A stretch of DNA of 15,984 nucleotides, from NCBI GenBank assembly GCA_047619485.1, contig JBLHKE010000084.1, positions 1-15,984 on the forward strand, given 5' to 3'. This document shows, piece by piece, positions 1 to 7,180 of this stretch (its first letter is position 1; each line of letters starts with the position of its first letter). Source of the stretch: JBLHKE01 sp047619485 (GTDB lineage Bacteria > Verrucomicrobiota > Verrucomicrobiia > Verrucomicrobiales > DEV007). The notes under the pieces are model-generated. The model did not search any database. It saw only the letters and a program-made list of their open reading frames with translations, and was not told the DNA's origin. The translations under genes and the position numbers were made by a program.

Positions 1-1130
1 TCCCCGGGTGCCCCATCGTCTTTGAGGTCGGCACTGGCTCCGGCGAGGAGGCGCATGCCTTCGATGAAAGAGACGCCGTCCGCGCCGACGGCCGCGCTGA
101 CCTGCTGCCAGTGGTCGATTGCGTTCTGCAGTTGCTCCTTGTCTACCTCGACCCACTCGCCACGGATGAGCACGAGGCCCTCTGAACCTTTGAGGATCTC
201 CGTTAGCTCCTTCTTTGTGAGTTTCTGGTCGCCCAGGGCGACGCCCATATTGAAATCGAGCAGTGAGTCACCGCCGAGGGTCGAACCCTTGGCGCTGTCG
301 AGGGTGACGCTGACTTGTGGGCGTGAGCGTTTGCGCCACCAGTTGGGTAGTTGTGCGAACAGGCCACACTCTTCGTAGATGGGTATTTCTTGGAGAAACG
401 CGTAAGCCTCCGGAGGAGTCCAGACCATCGGGTGGAAGATGTCACCGGAGTCGATGAGGTCGGTGATCAGTTCGCTGCGCTTGGCTGCGGCGTGTAGGGG
501 GGAGAGGAGTTTTAGTAACTCGGACTTCTTGCGGGCACCGGCAAACTCCTCGAGTGCGCCACGCAGTGGGACACGGCGCACGGTGTCGTCGCGGGTCAGA
601 CCGGCGGCGTAGGTTGCCATGAAGGCGAACGGGAATTCGCGGTCCTGTTTATTCTCGGCAAGGTGCAGTGTGACGCGCCCGACGCGCGCCCATTGCGGGG
701 CGTGGGTAGCTAGAAAATCGCTGATGCCACCGAACTTTTGGAGCTGTGTTAGAGTGTGATCTAGTAGCCTTTGCCACAGGTTGGTGAGGACTTCGGGGGC
801 GAGGTATTCTGCGCCGCGCATCGGAGGTGCGTTCAGTACCCACTCGGCGAGCTGGGAGCTGGACGGTTGGTCGAAGCAATCGGCGGCCGGTGTTTGTCCT
901 TCTGGTACGTGGCAGAGCGAGCGGAGGAACTCGGAGGTGATCTCACGCCAGTAGGTGACGGACGGGTCGGCACCGCTGGGGATCTTGGTGCCTGCAATGG
1001 CTAGGAGACCGGCGGGTTCGGCCTCCGTGAACTGGTCGACGATTGCCTTCGTCCAGCGCTCCGGCTGCTGCGGGGAGAGCGGGGAGACTGCACCGTCTGG
1101 GAGAAGTTGTAGTTGGAAGGAGATCGGCAT
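1..1130 (-). CDS. SNF2-family helicase, N-terminal part (runs off left edge)
   Basis: This open frame on the minus strand has no stop for 376 codons and continues past the left end, so only the N-terminal region is visible. Residues about 240-376 read like the SNF2 helicase-associated domain (Pfam DUF3670 type). The visible marks are LPNWWRKR near residue 262, then LGGDSLLDFNMGVALGD, LTKKELTEIL and the LVLIRGEWVEVD motif. In this family the domain precedes the two RecA-like ATPase lobes, which would lie outside the window, so ATPase motifs cannot be checked. Family members are DNA-dependent ATPases of the Swi2/Snf2 class whose cellular role in bacteria is mostly unknown. The first 240 residues show no motif I recognise. 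The start is ambiguous: an in-frame ATG three codons further upstream (1139) gives MLAMPIS. Neither start has a clear ribosome binding site. The gene is divergent from the isomerase at 1225. Confidence 0.8.
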   Translation of the reverse strand, partial: MPISFQLQLLPDGAVSPLSPQQPERWTKAIVDQFTEAEPAGLLAIAGTKIPSGADPSVTYWREITSEFLRSLCHVPEGQTPAADCFDQPSSSQLAEWVLNAPPMRGAEYLAPEVLTNLWQRLLDHTLTQLQKFGGISDFLATHAPQWARVGRVTLHLAENKQDREFPFAFMATYAAGLTRDDTVRRVPLRGALEEFAGARKKSELLKLLSPLHAAAKRSELITDLIDSGDIFHPMVWTPPEAYAFLQEIPIYEECGLFAQLPNWWRKRSRPQVSVTLDSAKGSTLGGDSLLDFNMGVALGDQKLTKKELTEILKGSEGLVLIRGEWVEVDKEQLQNAIDHWQQVSAAVGADGVSFIEGMRLLAGASADLKDDGAPG

Positions 1131-1183
1131 GGCTAGCATAGAGCGGAGCGTCGGACAATGGGAAGGTTGGGATCGGGAGGCTG

Positions 1184-1198
1184 GCGGTTGCAAACCGC
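1184..1198. promoter_or_regulatory. Short perfect inverted repeat upstream of isomerase gene
   Basis: GCGGTT and AACCGC form a perfect 6-bp inverted repeat around the 3-base spacer GCA. It lies in the 94-base divergent intergenic region, 26 bases before the isomerase start. It could be an operator half-site pair or a small leader hairpin. The length is short enough to be chance, and no -10/-35 pair was convincing here. Confidence 0.25.
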
Positions 1199-1224
1199 TG
1201 CCACTTCGCTAGGCTGGGCGCACT

Positions 1225-2136
1225 ATGAAACTTACCGGAATTGCTGATGAGGCGGGAGCCCCGCTCGAACGACAGATCACTGCGACGCAAGCGCTTGGTT
1301 GGGACTCGATCGAGGCTCGATTTGTCGAGGTGCCTGGGTTTGAGAAAGGTTCCGTGCATGAAATTCCAGACGAGGCCTTCGACATTTTTGCGAGCGGGCT
1401 CGAAGAAGCAGGAATCAAAGTGTCGGGCGTCGGTTCGACGATCGGCAACTGGGCGCATTCGATCGAGGATTCGTTCGAGATCACCGAAGGAGAGATCGAG
1501 CGCTGCATTGCGCGGATGAAGCGTTTGGATTCGAAAATTGTTAGGGTCATGACCTACGCGATCCTGAAGGATGACGACGGTAACGTGCTGCCCGAGCAGC
1601 ACGCGGATGAGCGCTTCACGCGGGTAGCGGAAATTAAGAAGCGCTTCGAGGCGGCTGGGATCACGCCGGTTCATGAGAACTGCATGAACTACGGGGGGAT
1701 GGGACCCGGGTATGCGATGGAACTGCAGGCGGCGGTTCCGGGGTTGAAGTGGGTCTATGACACCGGGAATCCGGTTTTTAATCGGGATCGCAACAAGCCT
1801 GAGCCGTTCCCCATGCAGGATCCATGGGAGATGTGGGAGACCTTGCGTGAGCACTCGGTGCACGTGCATATTAAGGATGTGGTTTGGAACGAAGAAAAGA
1901 ACGAATGTGATTATTGCATGCCGGGCGAGGGTGATGGGCAAGTAGTGCGGGTATTGCAGGATTTGAAGGATCGCGGCTACGAGGGCTACATTTCGATCGA
2001 ACCGCACGTGGCGGCGGTTTTCCATGACGCGGACGGCGATGCGGAGAAAGACCCGGAGGCGCAGGCGAAGTGGCTGTATGAGAGCTACGTGCAGTATGGG
2101 GAAAAGATGAAGGCGCTGATCGCTGGCTTGGGTTGA
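1225..2136 (+). CDS. Sugar phosphate isomerase/epimerase-like TIM-barrel protein
   Basis: The 303-residue protein fits the xylose isomerase-like TIM-barrel superfamily (AP endonuclease 2 fold), which includes IolE/IolI-type inositol enzymes and ketose epimerases. The candidate divalent-metal ligands fall in the expected strand-end order: Glu151 (HENC), Asp179 (YDTGN), His215 in VHIKD and Glu259 (SIEPH). A GEGDG turn sits at 234-238. These positions suggest a metal-dependent isomerisation or epimerisation of a sugar or polyol, but the substrate cannot be read from the sequence. No signal peptide is visible, so it is likely cytoplasmic. The ATG start is set by the conserved N-terminal strand MKLTGIADEAG; there is no strong ribosome binding site. 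The neighbours (helicase, heme A synthase) give no clue to its pathway. A DNA-repair endonuclease role is less likely because the sequence lacks the Nfo motif set. Confidence 0.8.
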   Translation: MKLTGIADEAGAPLERQITATQALGWDSIEARFVEVPGFEKGSVHEIPDEAFDIFASGLEEAGIKVSGVGSTIGNWAHSIEDSFEITEGEIERCIARMKRLDSKIVRVMTYAILKDDDGNVLPEQHADERFTRVAEIKKRFEAAGITPVHENCMNYGGMGPGYAMELQAAVPGLKWVYDTGNPVFNRDRNKPEPFPMQDPWEMWETLREHSVHVHIKDVVWNEEKNECDYCMPGEGDGQVVRVLQDLKDRGYEGYISIEPHVAAVFHDADGDAEKDPEAQAKWLYESYVQYGEKMKALIAGLG

Positions 2137-2142
2137 GTTTTT

Positions 2143-2200
2143 TAGACCACCGATTTTCGCAGATTAACGCAGATTTTTCTTCTGCGGAACGTAAGGTCTA
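2143..2200. repeat. Intergenic repeat-like element bounded by TAGACC/GGTCTA
   Basis: Nearly all of the 67 bases between the isomerase stop and the ctaA start are occupied by a structured block. The outer arms TAGACC (2143-2148) and GGTCTA (2195-2200) are perfect inverted repeats. Inside, CGCAGATT occurs twice (2158-2165 and 2168-2175). The second copy starts a hairpin, CGCAGA (2168-2173) with TCTGCG (2181-2186), around a T-rich loop. The wording resembles short dispersed intergenic repeats that I recall from verrucomicrobial and planctomycete genomes. That family link is from memory and only one copy is present here. It would be transcribed as the leader of ctaA. Confidence 0.5.
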
Positions 2201-2203
2201 GCG

Positions 2204-3196
2204 ATGAATCGGTTCCAGAAAGTAGCTGCTGCAGCGACGATTTCGTTGCTCGTTTTGATCTTCGTCGGTGCGACCGTGCGCACGAGCGGATCGGGGCTCG
2301 GTTGTCCGGATTGGCCGACTTGTTGGGGTTGCTGGGTTCCACCGATGACGGTGGAGGATGTGAATTTTGAGGAACTCGACTTAGAGAAATTTCACCGCAA
2401 GGATGCGACGGCGACGATCGAGTCTCTGCGGGCGGAATTTAACCCGGTGCATGTTTGGGTGGAGTACCTCAACCGGCTGACGTCGATGCCAGTCGGATTG
2501 CTGACTCTGGCGACTTTCGTCATGTCGTTTCGCTTTCGGCAGGTTCGCCCATCTGTGTTTTGGGCATCAGGGGGGGCGCTGTTCCTCGTCCTTTTTAATG
2601 CATGGTTGGGGATGAAGGTGGTGAAGAGCGGTTTGACCCCTGGGGTGATAACGCTGCACATGGCGGCGGCGATGTTGATGCTGTGCGTGTTGGTGTATGT
2701 CGTGTTCGCGGGGGGCGATGATCGGGGGCGTTTCGTGCTCTTGAAACCTGGGCGCAGGAAGCTCGTACGCGGACTATTGATCACTTTGTTTGTCCTGACG
2801 GTAGGAGAGGGGATTCTCGGATCGCAGGTGCGGGAGAAGACCGATGCGCTCGGTCATGCGCATGCGAACGAGCCGCGCTCCGAGTGGATTGAAGAGCTTG
2901 AGCAGAGCTGGGTCTACCTAGTGCACCGGAGTTTCTCGTGGGCGCTGGTAGCGCTGGCGGCGGTTTTCTTTTTCAAAACCCGCGCTGCAGCAGTGGCTGG
3001 CTCGGCCGGTCGAGCACCGACGATCATCCTTGCTATCATGCTCTCCCAGATGGTGCTGGGACTCCTACTGGCTTTTGCTGGAGTGCCGCCCGTGGTGCAG
3101 GTGTTGCATGTTGGGCTGTCGTCCATTCTCGTGGCGACAGAGTTCTATTTCCTGTTGGCGACGCGGGTGCCGCGAGGCGACTTGGCGTTGGCTTAG
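2204..3196 (+). CDS. ctaA: Heme A synthase (COX15/CtaA family)
   Basis: The 330-residue integral membrane protein converts heme O to heme A for aa3-type cytochrome oxidase. The family signature GATVRTSGSGLGCPDWPTCWG is at residues 22-42. About eight hydrophobic segments are visible (roughly 10-25, 92-112, 117-138, 148-169, 188-206, 236-258, 272-292, 297-318). Of the four positions that normally hold heme-ligating histidines, His152, His241 (VHRSF) and His302 (LHVG) are present. The first, normally EhxHR, reads EYLNR with Asn90. The first external loop has Cys34, Cys40 and Cys43, reminiscent of the cysteine pair in Bacillus CtaA. The ATG is preceded by a weak AAGG about 8 bases upstream. It is convergent with the DAHP synthase gene 30 bases downstream. 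No oxidase or ctaB gene is adjacent in the window. Confidence 0.9.
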   Translation: MNRFQKVAAAATISLLVLIFVGATVRTSGSGLGCPDWPTCWGCWVPPMTVEDVNFEELDLEKFHRKDATATIESLRAEFNPVHVWVEYLNRLTSMPVGLLTLATFVMSFRFRQVRPSVFWASGGALFLVLFNAWLGMKVVKSGLTPGVITLHMAAAMLMLCVLVYVVFAGGDDRGRFVLLKPGRRKLVRGLLITLFVLTVGEGILGSQVREKTDALGHAHANEPRSEWIEELEQSWVYLVHRSFSWALVALAAVFFFKTRAAAVAGSAGRAPTIILAIMLSQMVLGLLLAFAGVPPVVQVLHVGLSSILVATEFYFLLATRVPRGDLALA

Positions 3197-3206
3197 GGCT
3201 GCGCTG

Positions 3207-3226
3207 CTTCGACTTTGAGATCGAAG
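3207..3226. terminator. Possible weak bidirectional hairpin between convergent genes
   Basis: CTTCGA and TCGAAG form a perfect 6-bp stem around an 8-base loop in the 30-base gap between the stops of ctaA and the DAHP synthase gene. The position suits a shared terminator. There is no T-run on either side, so intrinsic termination would be weak. Confidence 0.3.
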
Positions 3227-4300
3227 TTACGCCTGCGCTTGGCGTCGCGCTTGGACGGCTTCGGCGAGTTCTCCGATAACCTTTTCTGTCGTCTCCCAGT
3301 TGATACACGAGTCGGTGATGCTCTTTCCGTATTCGAGGGCGCCGATGTCCTCAGTGAGCTTCTGGTTTCCCTCCTTCAGGTGGCTTTCGATCATCACGCT
3401 GACGATGGCCTTGGATCCGTCGGCCAACTGCTTGCACAGGTCGCTGACGACCTCGGGCTGTTTGCGGTAATCCTTCAAACTGTTGCCGTGGCTGCAGTCG
3501 ACCATCACATATGGCGGGAGCTTAGCTGATTCGAGATGGTCGACGATTTTCTTAATCTCCTCGGCCTGAAAGTTGGTGCCTTTGGAGGATCCACGCAGGA
3601 TGACGTGGCAGCAGTCGTTGCCTTTGGTCGAGACAATGGCCGAGACGCCCTGCTTGGTCACCGAGAGGAAGTGGTGCGGGCTCTTGGCTGCGCCGATCGC
3701 GTCAATTGCGATCTGGATGCTGCCGCCGGTGCCGTTCTTGAAGCCGACAGGTGCGGACAGGCCGCTGGCGAGTTCACGGTGGATCTGGCTTTCGGTGGTG
3801 CGGGCGCCGATCGCCCCCCAGCAGACGAGGTCGGCGACGAACTGCGGGCTGATGGTGTCGAGAAATTCCGTGCCGGCTGGAACGCCCAGATTTGCGAGGT
3901 CGAGCAGCAGGCCGCGAGCCATGCGTAGCCCTTTGTTGATGTCGTAGCTGTCGTTGAGGTCCGGGTCGTTGATGAGGCCTTTCCACCCGGTGGTGGTGCG
4001 GGGCTTCTCGAAATAGACACGCATGATGATCAGCAGGTCCTCGGAGTGCTTGTCGGCGAGTTCCTTGAGTTTCTTTCCATACTCGAGGGCAGCCTCGGGA
4101 TCGTGGATCGAACATGGACCGACCACGGCGAGGAGGCGATCGTCCTCGCCCTTCAGAATGGCCTCGCTCTGCTTGCGAGTTTTCGTCACGAGTCCTTCGG
4201 CTGCGCCTTCAGCCGGAAGGTCGGCCATTAGCACCGCCGGGGCGATGAGTGGGCGGATGGCTGAGATGCGGAGGTCGTCGGTAGATTGGTGATCAGACAT
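3227..4300 (-). CDS. aroG: 3-deoxy-7-phosphoheptulonate synthase (DAHP synthase, AroG-type)
   Basis: The enzyme condenses phosphoenolpyruvate and erythrose 4-phosphate to DAHP, the first step of the shikimate pathway. The 357-residue product follows E. coli type I-alpha DAHP synthases along its whole length. Motifs include GPCSIHDP, MRVYFEKPRTT, GWKGLINDP, GARTTESQ, HRELASGLS, GFKNGT, DCSHGNS and TDSCINW. The metal ligands are present: Cys63, His271, Glu305 and Asp330. The start at 4300 is preferred because MSDHQSTDDLRI lines up with the E. coli N-terminus, whose DDLRI stretch belongs to the regulatory end. An in-frame ATG at 4354 would add 18 residues. FLSVTK and the ASGLS segment resemble the Phe-sensitive AroG more than AroF, so aromatic amino acid feedback is likely, but the effector cannot be assigned. 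The gene stands alone. Confidence 0.95.
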   Translation of the reverse strand: MSDHQSTDDLRISAIRPLIAPAVLMADLPAEGAAEGLVTKTRKQSEAILKGEDDRLLAVVGPCSIHDPEAALEYGKKLKELADKHSEDLLIIMRVYFEKPRTTTGWKGLINDPDLNDSYDINKGLRMARGLLLDLANLGVPAGTEFLDTISPQFVADLVCWGAIGARTTESQIHRELASGLSAPVGFKNGTGGSIQIAIDAIGAAKSPHHFLSVTKQGVSAIVSTKGNDCCHVILRGSSKGTNFQAEEIKKIVDHLESAKLPPYVMVDCSHGNSLKDYRKQPEVVSDLCKQLADGSKAIVSVMIESHLKEGNQKLTEDIGALEYGKSITDSCINWETTEKVIGELAEAVQARRQAQA

Positions 4301-4366
4301 GATTTGTGGCGCGACCCTCGCCGATGGTCGGGCATCCTGCAAGCTCTCGGTCACTCCATTTGCGCG

Positions 4367-4394
4367 TTGATTTTGTTAAGCTGCCCGTGATATT
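4367..4394 (+). promoter_or_regulatory. Candidate promoter for the 4439-5192 gene pair
   Basis: TTGATT (4367-4372) and GATATT (4389-4394) are spaced by 16 bases, each matching 4 of 6 consensus positions. They lie about 45 bases before the membrane protein start, in the divergent region with aroG. The match is partial and the assignment tentative. Confidence 0.25.
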
Positions 4395-4438
4395 GCCCTC
4401 TCCAAGATGCAGCAGCCATTCATCAACTCACACCTCAG

Positions 4439-4885
4439 ATGAAGGGATTCCTTCAAGTTCTCAGCTTGTTCGGCATCCCGCTGGCGATCGTTATTTGGTA
4501 CGACCTCATCAACAACACCGAGGGCTACCAGCTGATCTACACCTTCAAGGCATCGCGTCCGCTCGCTATCGGCATCCACCTGGTCACCGCGTTCCTCTGC
4601 CTGCACACGCCGCTGCGACTGTGGCGCAATTTCAATCCGATGACCCTGCGGCTCTTCTGCCTTACCGTTTCGCTGGCGATTTTCTGGATCGCTGTGCGGC
4701 TGGCTTCGAGCGGGCGGGTCGAGCAGGCTCCGATCTTAAAATCGATGGCGGTCTTCCTAATCCCGATCATCCTGTATGCAGCCCTCAGCCACTTCCTCTT
4801 CAAGTGGTCGCGCGATGAGTTCGTCGACCTTGAGGCAGAAACTGAATCCTTAAAGAAACTCGACGACACCGATGGCAATTCTTGA
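4439..4885 (+). CDS. Small four-helix membrane protein of unknown function
   Basis: I do not recognise this 148-residue protein. It has four hydrophobic segments at about 4-21, 41-58, 69-88 and 103-121. A conserved-looking basic/aromatic stretch (LHTPLRLWRNFNP, 55-67) lies between helices two and three. An acidic C-terminal tail (from about 126) probably faces the cytoplasm. The first segment could act as an uncleaved signal anchor. The last 14 bases overlap the next gene in another frame, so the two are probably co-transcribed and translationally coupled. The ATG start is the first in frame after a non-coding stretch; no strong ribosome binding site is visible. Coding is supported by the overlap arrangement, the regular hydrophobic pattern and the lack of any competing longer frame. 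Confidence 0.65.
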   Translation: MKGFLQVLSLFGIPLAIVIWYDLINNTEGYQLIYTFKASRPLAIGIHLVTAFLCLHTPLRLWRNFNPMTLRLFCLTVSLAIFWIAVRLASSGRVEQAPILKSMAVFLIPIILYAALSHFLFKWSRDEFVDLEAETESLKKLDDTDGNS

Positions 4886-5192
4886 CGCAATTCTCAAAAA
4901 GGTGATCCAGGGCAAGTTGAAGTTCATGGGCATCGACTGGGCGACCATCGATTCGGTGCGCTTCGTAAAAGACGACCGGCGCGTGGACGTGACGGTCGGG
5001 CTGGAGGGCGAAGAGTTTCCGGTGACCGCGGTGTTAAACTACCGAATCGAGGGCGAACTGCTACTGGTCGAGAGTGTGGAGACGAGTCGGCACTGGATGA
5101 CCGAGGCTGCGAAGCTGGCGGTTGCCAAGAAGGGCGGCAGGATCGATCTGCCGGAATCTGTGCGCGGGATGGTGTTGAAGGCGATCAGCTGA
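4872..5192 (+). CDS. Small soluble protein of unknown function
   Basis: I do not recognise this 106-residue protein. It starts with a short amphipathic helix (about 2-14) and continues with alternating strand-like segments (27-33, 37-43, 49-57, 62-69). It ends with a helical, basic C-terminal part (74-105). No catalytic motif, cysteine cluster or signal peptide is visible. The start ATG lies 14 bases inside the upstream membrane protein gene, suggesting translational coupling and possibly a peripheral partner for that protein. The stop TGA is shared in the palindrome TCAGCTGA with the stop of the convergent ABC exporter gene, giving an 8-base tail-to-tail overlap. Confidence 0.6.
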   Translation: MAILDAILKKVIQGKLKFMGIDWATIDSVRFVKDDRRVDVTVGLEGEEFPVTAVLNYRIEGELLLVESVETSRHWMTEAAKLAVAKKGGRIDLPESVRGMVLKAIS

Positions 5193-6987
5193 GCTGCTGT
5201 TCGCACAACAGGCTGTAAAAACCGCGACTGGCGATCAATTCATCGTGGGTGCCGCTCTCGACGATCTGGCCGTCGCGGATGACGAGGATCTTGTCGGCTT
5301 TACGAACGGTGCTGAGCCGGTGGGCGATGACGAAGCTGGTGCGCTCTTCGAGGAGCTTGTCCAAGGCTTCTTGAATCAGCTGCTCCGATTCGGAGTCGAG
5401 TGAACTGGTCGCTTCGTCGAGGATGAGGATCGCTGGATCTTTGATGATTGCACGTGCCAGGGCGATGCGCTGGCGCTGGCCTCCCGAGAGCTGTGCGCCG
5501 CGATCGCCGATCTGGGTATCGTACCCCTTCGGCAAATTCTCGATAAACTGGTGCGCGTTGGCTTTTTCGGCAGCGGCTTCGATCTCAGCCGCGGTCGCCT
5601 TCGGTTTTCCGTAAGCGATGTTGTCGCGGATTGATCCGCCGAAGAGCATGACCTCCTGCGGGACAAGCGCCATCTGGGCGCGGAGGGCACCGAGGGCGAA
5701 TTGGGTGGCGGGTCGGCCATCGATGAGGATCTCACCGGACTCGGGATCGAAAAACCTCAGTAGCAATCCGATGACGGTGGATTTGCCTGCGCCGCTCGGT
5801 CCGACTAGGGCGATGCGTTCGCCCTGCTTGGCGTGGAGGCTGATCTCCTTAAGTACCTTGACCTCGCGCCGCGATGGGTAGCGGAAGGTGACGTCGCGGA
5901 ATTCCACTTCGCCGCGGACTCGCTCGACGAACAATTCGCTCTCGCCAAGGTTCTCCGGGGTCTCGCCGAGGATCTCGAGGATGCGTGTGTTGGCGCCGAT
6001 GACACGCTGCAGTTTGCCGTAGAGTTCCGCCAGGACGCCGCCGGAGCTGCTGGCGAAGGCTAGGCAGAACATGAAGGAGGTGAACCCCCCGGGACTGATC
6101 CAGCTTTTCTCGATTCCTTTCGAGCCATACCACATCATGAAAACCGCGGTGACCAAACTGATCAGGAGGATGGCGCAGAAGAAGAATCCACGGCTGCGAG
6201 CGCCGCTGATCGCCGGTGGGAGGAACTCGTCGATGCGACTGCGGTAGCGATCGATCTCATGTTGCTCGTTGTGGAAGGCCTTGACGACCTCGACGCCGTG
6301 CAGCGTCTCCTCTAGGACGACTGCGCTCTTGGCGAGTTGATCTTGGGACTTCGAGGAGAGGTCGCGGATGTAGCGCCCGATCCACAGGCTGATGCCGATG
6401 ACAATCGGGGCGACCGCCAAAATTGTCAGTGCAAGCCATGGGGCGATGACGAACATCATCACCGAACCACCGATCGCCAGTGCGAAGTAGCGCACGAACT
6501 GGCGCAGGTCGTGGATCCAGAGTTCCTGGATTTGTGCGAGGTCGTTGAGAAGTCGGCTTGAAATCTCGCCGGTGCGTGTTCTGGCGTGAAACGTCATCGG
6601 CAGCAGGATGAGATTCTGGTAGGCGGCGACGCGCAGATCGCTCAGCCCGCGTTCGCCCACCTCGGAGATGTAGACAAAGCCGATGTAGGCAAAGATGAGG
6701 ATGAGGACGACGATCGATACGAGGATGTAGCCGACGGTGTTCAGGTTCTGGAACCACTCCGGGCTGTCGCCGCCGATGCCGTAGCGGTTGAATAGGGTGC
6801 CATCGACGAGGTATCCGACCATCAGCGGGAACACGAGTTGCAGGGCGGTGCTCAGTAGGATCGCGATGATCCCGATAATTAGCTTCTGTTTATAGGCAAG
6901 AACGTAGGCAAACACCTGCTTCGCATCACGGTAGGAACTGGCGATACTAGGTTTTGCTTGGTCTGTCTTGCTTTCCTCACTCTGCAT
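5185..6987 (-). CDS. ABC transporter, fused permease and ATPase (MsbA-like exporter)
   Basis: The 600-residue half-transporter has an N-terminal six-helix export domain (about residues 30-320) and a C-terminal nucleotide-binding domain (about 360-600). It would act as a homodimer in the inner membrane. ATPase motifs are complete: Walker A GPSGAGKST (396-404), Q-loop Gln444 (LVPQE), signature LSGGQ (500-504), Walker B ILILDE (520-525) followed by the D-loop SSLD, and switch His556 (VIAHR). The closest general type is MsbA/BmrA-like exporters of lipids or lipophilic compounds; the cargo is not readable from sequence. The start is placed at the ATG at 6987 (MQSEESKTDQ), which gives the usual family length. 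A TTG 36 bases upstream would add twelve residues with no support. It is divergent from gap and convergent, with overlapping stops, to the small gene pair. Confidence 0.92.
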   Translation of the reverse strand: MQSEESKTDQAKPSIASSYRDAKQVFAYVLAYKQKLIIGIIAILLSTALQLVFPLMVGYLVDGTLFNRYGIGGDSPEWFQNLNTVGYILVSIVVLILIFAYIGFVYISEVGERGLSDLRVAAYQNLILLPMTFHARTRTGEISSRLLNDLAQIQELWIHDLRQFVRYFALAIGGSVMMFVIAPWLALTILAVAPIVIGISLWIGRYIRDLSSKSQDQLAKSAVVLEETLHGVEVVKAFHNEQHEIDRYRSRIDEFLPPAISGARSRGFFFCAILLISLVTAVFMMWYGSKGIEKSWISPGGFTSFMFCLAFASSSGGVLAELYGKLQRVIGANTRILEILGETPENLGESELFVERVRGEVEFRDVTFRYPSRREVKVLKEISLHAKQGERIALVGPSGAGKSTVIGLLLRFFDPESGEILIDGRPATQFALGALRAQMALVPQEVMLFGGSIRDNIAYGKPKATAAEIEAAAEKANAHQFIENLPKGYDTQIGDRGAQLSGGQRQRIALARAIIKDPAILILDEATSSLDSESEQLIQEALDKLLEERTSFVIAHRLSTVRKADKILVIRDGQIVESGTHDELIASRGFYSLLCEQQLS

Positions 6988-7096
6988 TGCTGGGAGACTG
7001 CCACACGCCGCGCGGCCTCGCAACGATTGTAACTTTTTAGAAAAGAGCAGGATCTGAGAGCTAGTAAGGCCAGATTTCGGGTTGGAACAATGGTGG

Positions 7097-7125
7097 TTGA
7101 CGGCAGGGGGCTCCGTTGCTTAATT
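7097..7125 (+). promoter_or_regulatory. Candidate sigma70-like promoter for gap
   Basis: TTGACG (7097-7102) is a 5-of-6 match to the -35 box. It is followed after 17 bases by TTAATT (7120-7125), a weak -10 with 3 of 6 matches. This would start transcription about 50 bases before the gap ATG. A second AT-rich block, TATAGA at 7161-7166, lacks a matching -35. A strong promoter is expected for gap, so one of these is likely used, but the call is tentative. Confidence 0.35.
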
Positions 7126-7180
7126 GGGCGCTCTTCACCCCTAAAAACCTATCGTTTAAGTATAGATACCCGCAAAGATT

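Noticed and set aside
943..2025. 360-codon open frame on the minus strand opposite the isomerase gene
   Set aside because: It lies antisense to a clearly recognised TIM-barrel protein, overlaps the helicase start region, and its translation shows no domain pattern. It is a codon-bias shadow in GC-rich sequence.
4301..4354. Longer DAHP synthase start at 4354
   Set aside because: The extra 18 residues have no counterpart in E. coli AroG, whereas the internal ATG lines up with its N-terminus.
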